Assembly (NCBI GenBank): GCA_017465545.1
Contig: JAFTVY010000072.1
Span: forward strand, 1-37,695
Source of the DNA: Ruminiclostridium sp.
Lineage (GTDB): Bacteria > Bacillota > Clostridia > Oscillospirales > Ruminococcaceae
DNA: 37,695 bases
Reading direction: 5' to 3'
Within the stretch, counting starts at the first letter, position 1. Each line of letters opens with the position of its first letter. This document shows positions 14,900 to 22,690 of the stretch, piece after piece. Both the position numbers and the translations under genes were made by a program. A model generated the notes under the pieces. That model was not told where the DNA came from and did not search any database. It was given only the letters and a program-made list of their open reading frames with translations.

Positions 14900-16042
14900 T
14901 TATTTGCTTCCTCTGCTGTTGAGAAGATCGAATAAATCTGAATGATCATCATCCTCAAACTCGGATACTGAACCGGGAGTTGCAGGGAAAACTGCGCTGT
15001 CAGAAGAAATACCTGAAAGAACCTCGGAAATTTCTTCGTCGGAAGTTACGTAAGCGTTTCCATCCTCATCCTGGAAGCAGGTAGCGATAACTGTAACGAT
15101 GATCTCATCGTCAAGATCGTCACCGAAGGCAACGCCGTGGATAACCTGAACGTCTGCAGATGCACTTTCTGTAAGCAGATTCATTACTGTGTTTACAACG
15201 TCAAGAGACGTATCCTCGGAAACCTGAAGATTTACAAGGAGCTTACCTGCATTTCTGATTGAGGTTTCAAGCAGAGGTGAAGTAACGATTTCCTGAACTG
15301 CCTGCTCTGCGGCATTTTCACCCTTACCGTGACCAATAGCCATATGAGCGTCGCCAGCCTTTTCGAGTGTAGCCTTTACGTCAGAGAAGTCGATATTGAT
15401 GAAGCCTGCGCCATTCACAAGGTCGGAAATACCCTTTACAGCCTGTAAGAGTACGTCGTCAACCATCTCGTATGCCGCCTTCATGGAAATGTTCTTTTCT
15501 CTTATAGAGAGAAGACGCTGGTTAGGAACGATTACGAGTGTATCTACGTTCTTTCTCAACTCTGCGATACCCTGAAGAGCAAGATTCATCTTATATTCTC
15601 TTTCAAAATCGAAGGGCTTTGTTACAACACCTACTGTAAGTATACCCATTTCGCTGGCAATTTCAGCTACGATAGGAGCCGCACCTGTACCTGTGCCGCC
15701 GCCCATACCTGCCGCAATGAATACAAGAGTTGCGCCCTTGAGCTGTTCTGCGATGTCCTCTCTGTTTTCCTTTGCAGATTCTTCTGCTACGGGAGGCTTT
15801 CCGCCTGCACCACGGCCTCTGGTTGTTCTTCTGCCGATCTGTACTCTTTCCATGGAGTTGCCGTCCATCTTCATAAGAGCGGCTACGTCTGTATTTACTA
15901 CTATGAACTCAACGCCTTCAACGTTGTTACGTACCATGTTTGCAACAGCGTTTCCGCCGCCGCCACCGACACCTACAACCTTTATCTTGACATCACGCTC
16001 AAATTCTTCTATATCAAAATCAAAATTCATTTTATCCGCCAT
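14900..16042 (-). CDS. ftsZ: Cell division GTPase FtsZ
   Basis: The start is ATG at 16042 (MADKMNFD) with AGGAGG at 16051-16056; an upstream in-frame ATG at 16078 has no ribosome site. 380 residues. The tubulin-like GTPase forms the Z-ring. Seen: VVGVGGGGGNAV (24-33), GGGTGTG signature (114-120), the T7 loop NIDFSD with the catalytic acidic residues, and GHGKGEN. The T3 region reads GRGAGGKP where GLGAGxNP is usual. The C-terminal peptide is DLFDLLNSRGSK, not the common DIPxFLR form that binds FtsA, SepF and ZipA. ftsA is not in the cluster. It is the last gene of the dcw run, with its own promoter and a terminator. Confidence 0.96.
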   Translation of the reverse strand: MADKMNFDFDIEEFERDVKIKVVGVGGGGGNAVANMVRNNVEGVEFIVVNTDVAALMKMDGNSMERVQIGRRTTRGRGAGGKPPVAEESAKENREDIAEQLKGATLVFIAAGMGGGTGTGAAPIVAEIASEMGILTVGVVTKPFDFEREYKMNLALQGIAELRKNVDTLVIVPNQRLLSIREKNISMKAAYEMVDDVLLQAVKGISDLVNGAGFINIDFSDVKATLEKAGDAHMAIGHGKGENAAEQAVQEIVTSPLLETSIRNAGKLLVNLQVSEDTSLDVVNTVMNLLTESASADVQVIHGVAFGDDLDDEIIVTVIATCFQDEDGNAYVTSDEEISEVLSGISSDSAVFPATPGSVSEFEDDDHSDLFDLLNSRGSK

Positions 16043-16083
16043 TTTATTTTCCTCCTGTTTTAGTGTATAAAATTCCATTTATT

Positions 16084-16112
16084 ATTGTAGCAGATTTCAC
16101 AGACAATTGCAA
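16084..16112 (-). promoter_or_regulatory. Internal promoter for ftsZ
   Basis: Minus strand TTGCAA (16112-16107), 17 bp, TACAAT (16089-16084), giving a leader of about 35 nt. It sits in the 151-bp gap between divIB and ftsZ, the largest gap in the operon, so ftsZ can be expressed above the level of upstream genes. A weak ACTA/TAGT hairpin followed by GCGTTTTT (around 16150-16170) may partly terminate upstream transcripts. Confidence 0.7.
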
Positions 16113-16193
16113 GTAGTTTACAAAAATTTTCTGCACAATTTGTTTGATTTTTTAAAAACGCCACTATATGTAGTATTTTAAGCGATAATGCTA

Positions 16194-17612
16194 TTACTCC
16201 TCAGGGGGCGTTGTATCACCCGGCTGTATATCGTCAGGTTCTGAAGTATCGTCGGGGTCGGACGTATCGTCGGGGTCGGACGTATCGTCAGGATCGGACG
16301 TATCGTCGGGATCGGACGTATCGTCGGGGTCGGACGTATCATCGGGATCGGACGTATCGTCGGGATCTGACGTATCGTCATCATCCGAAGGAATATCTCC
16401 CGGCTTATAGGTGGGACGGAAGGTAACCTTCATACCAAGCTCAGGATCTGCCGCCTTTGATAAATCCAGCTCACCTGATTCGTTTGCGAAATCCTCCTTG
16501 GATATAAGGTTCTTGGCTATAGTGAGCTTTACCTTCATATCCGTGTCATCGCCTAAATCAAATACGAATCTGTTGTCATAATCAAGGCGGATGGAGTATA
16601 TACTTTTAATATCTATAGATTTTATCTTATCCGCTATATCGACTGACTTATAGGCTTCTATAACGTCATAGAGTATATCTATCTTTCTGCCTGAGCCTAT
16701 GTCCGTTTCAACGTACAGGTTGCCGTACACCTTTACGGATTTCAAGAATTTTGTCAGGTAGTTTCGTGTTCCCTCGTCCGCTACTGAGAGGAATGCGCCT
16801 GAAATAGCATATTCGGGATGAAATCCCGTAACGGTAACGTATTCGGGATTCGGTGCAGTAAGGGTACTGTCAAGTATTCTGCCGTTTTCGGATACAAGAT
16901 AGTAGCCGCCGTCATTTGTTTCGATATTTGCCATAGGCGTTGCCTGGTTAAGGGTTATCACAAGACGTGAGCTGAAGAAATCCTTGCTTACAGTCACCTT
17001 ATCAACAAAGGGCAGGCTGTCTATAAGGGTATGCTCTACCTGTCCCGCATCTACGGAATTGAGATTCGTACCAAGCTCGATGCCGCTTTTATCTATAACC
17101 TCACTATCGCTGTAAATGGTCTCGCCCTTGATTACAAAGCCTGTAATATTGAAAAGCAGGGTACGTGAGAGAATGAGGCTTGCAATCACGAAAATGATAA
17201 TTCCTATCAGATAAAAAAGAACGTAACGGGAAAAATGAGCTGAAATTCTTTTTCCGAGGCTTTTTTTAGGAGCTGAATCGTCCTTTTCGCTTCTGCTTTT
17301 GGTCTTATTCTTCAGGACCTTGCTCTGGATATCCATCGGCTTTGCAAGGGTACCGTCATCCTCAAGATAGGTCGGAGTATCCTTCTTCGCCTTTTCTGCA
17401 CGGGTTTTCTTTTCTGTTTTTACGGGATGACGCTGTTTCTTTGCCGTCTTTTTTGCCTTGCCCTTGTCCCTTGCAGGAGCTTCTGAAGACTTTTTTTCTT
17501 CAGCGGGTTTTTCCGGCTGTAAAGGCTGATGAAGTTTATTTTTTCTGCTGGGAGGCATCTCAGTCCACATATTGTGGCTATCCCTTCCTCTGTTATCAGC
17601 CATTCTTATCAT
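16194..17612 (-). CDS. divIB: Cell division protein DivIB/FtsQ with a C-terminal DDTSDP repeat
   Basis: ATG at 17612, nine bases after the murA stop, with AAAGGAAGGG just upstream; an alternative ATG (MADNRG) lies three codons on at 17603. 472 residues. A very basic cytoplasmic region of about 128 residues (many Lys/Arg/Glu/Ala), one membrane helix (131-149), a POTRA domain (about 153-222: FNITGFVIKGETIYSDSEV and so on) and a FtsQ/DivIB beta domain to about 385. DivIB with FtsL and DivIC scaffolds the septal synthase. The tail is eight 6-residue units (DDTSDP x7 and DDTSEP) placed extracellularly, a negatively charged spacer not normal for the family. Confidence 0.9.
   Translation of the reverse strand: MIRMADNRGRDSHNMWTEMPPSRKNKLHQPLQPEKPAEEKKSSEAPARDKGKAKKTAKKQRHPVKTEKKTRAEKAKKDTPTYLEDDGTLAKPMDIQSKVLKNKTKSRSEKDDSAPKKSLGKRISAHFSRYVLFYLIGIIIFVIASLILSRTLLFNITGFVIKGETIYSDSEVIDKSGIELGTNLNSVDAGQVEHTLIDSLPFVDKVTVSKDFFSSRLVITLNQATPMANIETNDGGYYLVSENGRILDSTLTAPNPEYVTVTGFHPEYAISGAFLSVADEGTRNYLTKFLKSVKVYGNLYVETDIGSGRKIDILYDVIEAYKSVDIADKIKSIDIKSIYSIRLDYDNRFVFDLGDDTDMKVKLTIAKNLISKEDFANESGELDLSKAADPELGMKVTFRPTYKPGDIPSDDDDTSDPDDTSDPDDTSDPDDTSDPDDTSDPDDTSDPDDTSDPDDTSEPDDIQPGDTTPPEE
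16236..16379 (-). repeat. 18-bp tandem repeat, eight units, in the divIB 3' end
   Basis: Eight in-frame 18-bp units differing at one to four positions, encoding (D-D-T-S-D/E-P). All six frames stay open, which creates spurious reading frames on the plus strand. The copy number is likely to vary by slippage. Confidence 0.9.
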
Positions 17613-17621
17613 TCCCTTCCT

Positions 17622-18887
17622 TTAAATTCTCTTTATATCTGCGCCTATCGTTCTGAACGCACCTTCTATATTTTCATATCCTCTGTCTATATAGCAAAGT
17701 CTTGTAACAGCCGACTTCCCTTCTGCCGAAAGTGCCGCTAAAACAAGTGCCGCACCGCCCCTGAGGTCAGTTGCCTGAAGCTCACCACCGTAAAGAGTAG
17801 ATACTCCCTCTACTACTGCCACCTTGCCCTCGACCTTTATATTTGCTCCCATACGGGAAAGCTCGCTGACGTGACGGTATCTGTTTTCAAAGATGTTTTC
17901 CACGAAAACCGTCGTACCCTGTGCCGTCGCCGTGGCAGTCATAAGTAACGCCTGAGCGTCCGTGGGAAAACCTGGATAGGGCATTGTACGTATTGTGGCA
18001 GGTGCCTTCAGTCTGCCCTTCACCCTTATATATATACTATCCTTGCCGAAGGAATATATTTTGCATCCCATCGACTGCAAAAGAGGAATTATCTGTCCTA
18101 AATAAGCTGACTGCACTCCCGTCAGGATAAGCTCACCCTTACAGCAGGCTACCGCCGAAAGATAGGTTGCCGCCACTATTCTGTCGGAAATCACTCTATG
18201 CTCGCAGGGGTACAGCTTTTCTACACCCTCTACTGTTATTATATCGGTTCCTGCACCGAGAACTTTAGCACCACAGGAACTGAGAAATTCTGCCAAATCG
18301 CATATTTCAGGTTCTCTTGCCGCATTATGTATCTGCGTTACACCCTTTGCTCTTACCGCCGCAAGCATTATATTTTCCGTTGCTCCCACCGAGGGGAAGG
18401 AAAGAGAAATATCCGCTCCGTGCAGTCCCTTCGGTGCATTGCACATAAGGTAGCCGTGTTGTTCAGTAATTTCCGCACCCATTTCACGTAGTGCCGACAG
18501 GTGAAGGTCTATAGGACGGGGTCCTAATTCGCATCCGCCTGGAAAGGACAGCTTACAGCTGTTCATTCTGCCGAGCATTGCGCCTAAAAATACAATGGAT
18601 GACCTCATCTCCCTCATAAGGGACTGGGGTATTTCGTTGTTTGTAAGGGCAGAAGCGTCGGTTATCACGGTACCGCCCTCTCTTCTGCATTTTACACCGA
18701 TGCAGGATAATATCCGCATTGCATAATCCACGTCGGTAAGTCGGGGGCAGTTATGCAGAATGCATTCTCCCTGGGGTATCAGCACCGTGGCTGAAAGCAG
18801 GGGCAGACTGCTGTTTTTTGCACCCTGAACGGCAATCTCGCCCATCAGCTGATTACCGCCGTTTATAATAAGCTTTTGCCTTTCCAT
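17622..18887 (-). CDS. murA: UDP-N-acetylglucosamine 1-carboxyvinyltransferase
   Basis: ATG at 18887 with GAGGTGAT just upstream; 421 residues. Transfers enolpyruvate from PEP to UDP-GlcNAc, the first step of peptidoglycan precursor synthesis, in the cytoplasm. Seen: INGGNQLMGEIAVQGAKNSSL at the N-terminus with the substrate Lys, the catalytic loop FPGGCELGPRPIDLH with Cys119 (the fosfomycin target residue), PGFPTDAQA and ENIFENRY, all MurA hallmarks. The loop has LGPRP where IGARP is more usual, a conservative change. It follows murG by 62 bp and is nine bases ahead of divIB. Confidence 0.96.
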   Translation of the reverse strand: MERQKLIINGGNQLMGEIAVQGAKNSSLPLLSATVLIPQGECILHNCPRLTDVDYAMRILSCIGVKCRREGGTVITDASALTNNEIPQSLMREMRSSIVFLGAMLGRMNSCKLSFPGGCELGPRPIDLHLSALREMGAEITEQHGYLMCNAPKGLHGADISLSFPSVGATENIMLAAVRAKGVTQIHNAAREPEICDLAEFLSSCGAKVLGAGTDIITVEGVEKLYPCEHRVISDRIVAATYLSAVACCKGELILTGVQSAYLGQIIPLLQSMGCKIYSFGKDSIYIRVKGRLKAPATIRTMPYPGFPTDAQALLMTATATAQGTTVFVENIFENRYRHVSELSRMGANIKVEGKVAVVEGVSTLYGGELQATDLRGGAALVLAALSAEGKSAVTRLCYIDRGYENIEGAFRTIGADIKRI

Positions 18888-18949
18888 CTTATCACCTCTT
18901 ATGGTTTTTTTACATACTATGCCCGTAAGAGTGATATTGTGAGAGGATT

Positions 18950-20068
18950 TTAACTCTTAAGAAGTGTTTTTATTTCAGCAAGGCACAGCTCTGCAGAATC
19001 CTTTGCGCCAAGCTTTGCCGCATTCTGTGACATACGGGATAAATCGTCGGGAGAATCACACAATGCCTTTACCCTGGCAATAAGGCTTTCGCCCGTCAGT
19101 TCCTTATCGTTTATTATAACGCCTGCACCTGCATTCTGCAAAGTCAGAGCATTGTAATACTGGTGATTCTCAGCCGCATAAGGGTAAGGTACAAGCACAC
19201 TTGCTCTTCCTATAGCGGTAATTTCCGTAAGCGTCATAGCGCCTGCTCTCGTTATTATAAGATCTGCCGCACACATACAGGTGTACATATTATCAATATA
19301 TTCCTTCAGGATAAAGTGGGGGTTATTTTCGTCGACACCCTTTGCTCTTACACTTTCCATAAAGGTATCCTTGCCGTGCTTTCCGTAGCCGTGGATGTGG
19401 TTTATATTACCCTTTTCCTGCTCGTAGCTGAGAAGCTCAGCCACAGCCTCGTTTATACGCATAGCACCCTGACTGCCGCCTGCGGAAAGGATGGTAAGGC
19501 AGTCGGGAAGTCCCAGTCTTTCCCTTGCCGCCTTTTTGCCTTCTATGGGGATATTCTTACGCAGGGGGTTTCCTGTTACAACGCATTTTTTCATATTGCC
19601 AAGATGCTTTTTTGCATCCTCGCTACCCAGCATTACAAGATCGACCTTTTCGCTGAGCATTTTTACCGATACACCCGGGAGAGAATTGCTCTCGTGTACA
19701 GCGGTCTTTATCTTACACTTTACAGCGGTTTTAAGAACGGTACCGGTTACGTATCCACCCGTACCGATTACTATATCGGGGCAGAAATCACGGAATATCT
19801 TCTTTACCTGACCGCCTGCGCTTAAATAGTAATATACCGCCTTGAAGTTATGGACGATATTGGAGGGAGTCAGCTTTCTCTGTATTCCTGCCATTTTTAC
19901 GGCTGAAAAATCGTAGCCCGCCTTTGTGACAAGCTTTGACTCAAGCCCGTCGGGAGAACCTATAAACAGAATTTTAATATCGGGATATGCTTCCTTCAGC
20001 TTATCCGCCATAGCAAGAGCGGGGTTTATATGTCCGCCCGTGCCGCCTGCCGCAAAAATAACCTTCAT
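18950..20068 (-). CDS. murG: Undecaprenyldiphospho-muramoylpentapeptide GlcNAc transferase
   Basis: ATG at 20068 with AAAGGA upstream; 372 residues. A GT-B glycosyltransferase that adds GlcNAc to lipid I to make lipid II at the inner face of the membrane. Seen: AAGGTGGHINPALA (the N-terminal lipid I loop), GTGGYVTG, HESNSLPG, SAGGSQGA and the donor-site TRAGAMTLTEITAIGRASVLVPYPYAAENHQ. The length is normal. It begins 20 bp after the ftsW stop, in the same operon. Confidence 0.97.
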   Translation of the reverse strand: MKVIFAAGGTGGHINPALAMADKLKEAYPDIKILFIGSPDGLESKLVTKAGYDFSAVKMAGIQRKLTPSNIVHNFKAVYYYLSAGGQVKKIFRDFCPDIVIGTGGYVTGTVLKTAVKCKIKTAVHESNSLPGVSVKMLSEKVDLVMLGSEDAKKHLGNMKKCVVTGNPLRKNIPIEGKKAARERLGLPDCLTILSAGGSQGAMRINEAVAELLSYEQEKGNINHIHGYGKHGKDTFMESVRAKGVDENNPHFILKEYIDNMYTCMCAADLIITRAGAMTLTEITAIGRASVLVPYPYAAENHQYYNALTLQNAGAGVIINDKELTGESLIARVKALCDSPDDLSRMSQNAAKLGAKDSAELCLAEIKTLLKS

Positions 20069-20088
20069 AATAAATTTATCCTTTTCTA

Positions 20089-21630
20089 TTACGTTTCTGA
20101 ATTTCGTGAAATGCTCAGAAGTATGCCTGCCTCTGCAAGCTGAATGGTAAGTGCCGTTCTGCCGTAGCTGAAGAAGGGTAACGAAATACCCGTATTAGGC
20201 AGCGCATTGCAGGCTACTCCGATATTGAAGAACGCCTGAAGTACAAGCTGTACCGTTATACCTAACGCCAGTAATGAGCCGAAGGTATCCGTTGCGCCCT
20301 TTGAGATTTTATAGCCTCTGTATCCGAAGAATACGAAAAGCAGTATTACCGTGATACCGCCAACGAGTCCCAGCTCCTCGCATACGATTGAGAATACGAA
20401 GTCGTTCTGTGCCTCAGGGAGGTAGTAGTATTTCATTATCGAGTTACCGAGACCTCTGCCGAATAAACCGCCTGAGCCTATCGTTATCAGTGACTGGCTG
20501 GTCTGATAGGTGGTATCTGTGGTATCCCCGAAGGGAGCAAACCAACCGTCTATACGTTCAACGATATATGATATCTTATCAGGGAAAAGTATCACGAAGG
20601 CGATAGCCGCCACTACAATTAAAACTGTAAGTCCGAACAGCTTTCTCAGGCTTACGTCGCCTGCAAACATCATTGCATAGCAGATAACCGTAACGATGAT
20701 AACCGCCGAAAAATGTCTCTGTGCTACACAGGTAATTGCACACAGTGCAAAAACGAATACGTATCTTGCAAAGCCCGGCGCATACTTTTTTCTGGACTCG
20801 TAATATCTCTGGAGCATATACGCCATAACCAGTATAAGGGATATCTTCATAAGCTCGGAGGGCTGGAAGCGGACTCCGAAAAGGGTTATCCAGCGTCTTG
20901 CACCCGCTACCTCTTCACCTGCAACACAGGTGAGGATCATAAGGAACATAGCGAAAATAAAGAAGAGGATATGTGCCGCATTAAGTCCGTTTCCCTTGAC
21001 CTTGAATTCGTCGAGGGGCTTCTTTTTCAGTCCCACGCAGTCCTTGAGAAATCTGCCGAAATGTCTGAACACCTGAATAACAGGTGTAATAAATATTTTA
21101 TAATCCATAAAGGCAAAGAACAGCATAGCGCCGAAGCCTATCAGCATACCGTAAATCTGCTGTTTTATAGAATCGTAGCTGTCACGGTTTTCAAAAAGTG
21201 ACTGGGCGTAGCTTGCCGAGGACATAATTACAAGACCGAACACGGCAAGAATAATTATAGTGAGCAGAAGTGGTATATCCACCTTGCCTCTTCTTTTGAA
21301 ATAGGTACAGCAGGTAGGCGGTGCGTCAGGTGCTTTTAATACCCTGACAATGCTCGTTGCCTTTTCTGAGGCTTTTTCAATGAATTCATCCGCAGAGGCA
21401 CTTCCTGAACTGTGGGGTGCCGCTTTTGGCACCGGCTTTTTTTCTGTGGCAGGTCTTGTACCTGCATCATAACGTATAATATGATCGTATTTTTCTTTTA
21501 CGGGGGCGCTGCTTTTTACTTCCCTTTGCTGTCCTTCGCCGGCTTCAGGCTTATTTACAGTCATTGAAGGAGCTTTACTCTTTTTCTTTACTAAAACGTC
21601 GTTCAGTCTGCCGTTGTCCGCCATTGCCAT
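20089..21630 (-). CDS. ftsW: Septal peptidoglycan polymerase FtsW (SEDS family) with a long cytoplasmic N-terminus
   Basis: ATG at 21630 with AAGGAAAGGGG upstream; a second ATG (MADNGR) lies two codons on. 513 residues, about 110 longer than usual because of a hydrophilic, Lys/Pro/Ala-rich N-terminal segment before the first membrane helix (about 116). SEDS motifs: GARRWITLFGVRFQPSELMK, the outer loop LPEAQNDFVFSIVCEE carrying the conserved Asp, and ALPNTGISLPFFSYGR near the C-terminus. A hydrophilic insert (LKKKPLDEFKVKGNG) lies between early helices. It polymerises lipid II together with the class B PBP encoded upstream. SpoVE is the alternative name for sporulation paralogues. Confidence 0.94.
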   Translation of the reverse strand: MAMADNGRLNDVLVKKKSKAPSMTVNKPEAGEGQQREVKSSAPVKEKYDHIIRYDAGTRPATEKKPVPKAAPHSSGSASADEFIEKASEKATSIVRVLKAPDAPPTCCTYFKRRGKVDIPLLLTIIILAVFGLVIMSSASYAQSLFENRDSYDSIKQQIYGMLIGFGAMLFFAFMDYKIFITPVIQVFRHFGRFLKDCVGLKKKPLDEFKVKGNGLNAAHILFFIFAMFLMILTCVAGEEVAGARRWITLFGVRFQPSELMKISLILVMAYMLQRYYESRKKYAPGFARYVFVFALCAITCVAQRHFSAVIIVTVICYAMMFAGDVSLRKLFGLTVLIVVAAIAFVILFPDKISYIVERIDGWFAPFGDTTDTTYQTSQSLITIGSGGLFGRGLGNSIMKYYYLPEAQNDFVFSIVCEELGLVGGITVILLFVFFGYRGYKISKGATDTFGSLLALGITVQLVLQAFFNIGVACNALPNTGISLPFFSYGRTALTIQLAEAGILLSISRNSET

Positions 21631-21664
21631 TCCCCTTTCCTTGAAATTATATTAAATAAGTATC

Positions 21665-22684
21665 TTAAAGTATTCCGAAATAAAGTAACACTATACCCAC
21701 ACCGCAGGCTAAAAGCTCCAGCGCTGAGAATACGGCAACTATCTTCACTTCCTTCCAGCCTCTTATTTCAAAGCTATGATGGATAGGAGTCATTTTGAAG
21801 AGTCTCTTGCCGTGGGTAAGCTTGAAGTAGGTCATCTGGATAAGCACCGATAAGGCTTCCCAGATATATATTGCACTACAGATAACCATTATGAATTCCG
21901 TACCCGTGCCGATACCAAGAGCGGTAACGATACCGCCTAAAAACATTGAACCGGTATCACCCATCATAACCTTTGCAGGGTGGAAATTCCATACCAAGAA
22001 GCCGAGGCATCCTGCACCTGCTACTGCGGCTACTAAAGACATTTCGCCGAAATCCACAAGAGAGCAGATAACAAGGTACGCCGCACAGTAAACTACCGTT
22101 ACCGATGAACACAGACCGTCAACACCGTCCGTGAGATTTACCGCATTTACAAGATAAAGGATACCAAGTCCCATTATCAGATAGTAGAAGTACCATAAAT
22201 CAAGCTGTCCTAAGAAGGGGAAGCTGATTACGGTAGAGGTATCGCCTGCGATGATGCGGGAGGTAAAGTATGCGGCTATTACAAGCACCTGCATAATTAT
22301 CTTCTGCATAGGGGTGAGTCCCTCGTTGCGCTTTTTCTTTACCTTGATAAAATCATCCACAAAGCCGATAAATCCGAAGCATACCGCCATAACGATTGCG
22401 GAGACAGCCTTGACAAACTTTACCGAACCTGTAGCCTCAAAGCTTAATGCACCGTTCAGCCACATTATGATTATACCCGTAATAAAGGCGATTATCGAGC
22501 CTGCAATAAACATTACGCCGCCCATTGTGGGTGTGCCTTCCTTGGATTTGTGCCATGCAGGGCCTATATCAAGAATAGTCTGACCGAATTTCAGTCTTTT
22601 AAGAGCAGGGATAGTTACAAATCCTAAAAGTGCGGTTATCCCGAAGCTTACTATTGCCGCAATTACTGTTGCAGGTATATTCAT
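21665..22684 (-). CDS. mraY: Phospho-N-acetylmuramoyl-pentapeptide transferase
   Basis: ATG at 22684, six bases after the murE stop, with AAAGGA inside the murE end; 339 residues, about ten membrane segments. It joins phospho-MurNAc-pentapeptide to undecaprenyl phosphate to give lipid I. Seen: HKSKEGTPTMGG, FVDDFIKVKKKRNEGL (catalytic Asp pair), NLTDGVDGL and the MTPIHHSFEIRGWKE loop. murD, which usually follows mraY in Firmicutes, is missing; ftsW comes next. Confidence 0.97.
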   Translation of the reverse strand: MNIPATVIAAIVSFGITALLGFVTIPALKRLKFGQTILDIGPAWHKSKEGTPTMGGVMFIAGSIIAFITGIIIMWLNGALSFEATGSVKFVKAVSAIVMAVCFGFIGFVDDFIKVKKKRNEGLTPMQKIIMQVLVIAAYFTSRIIAGDTSTVISFPFLGQLDLWYFYYLIMGLGILYLVNAVNLTDGVDGLCSSVTVVYCAAYLVICSLVDFGEMSLVAAVAGAGCLGFLVWNFHPAKVMMGDTGSMFLGGIVTALGIGTGTEFIMVICSAIYIWEALSVLIQMTYFKLTHGKRLFKMTPIHHSFEIRGWKEVKIVAVFSALELLACGVGIVLLYFGIL

Positions 22685-22690
22685 CGTGTA

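Noticed and set aside
16178-16426. Open frames on both strands over the divIB repeat (Arg/Tyr/Thr-rich proteins)
   Set aside because: Products of an 18-bp repeat that is open in every frame; only the DivIB frame has family homology.
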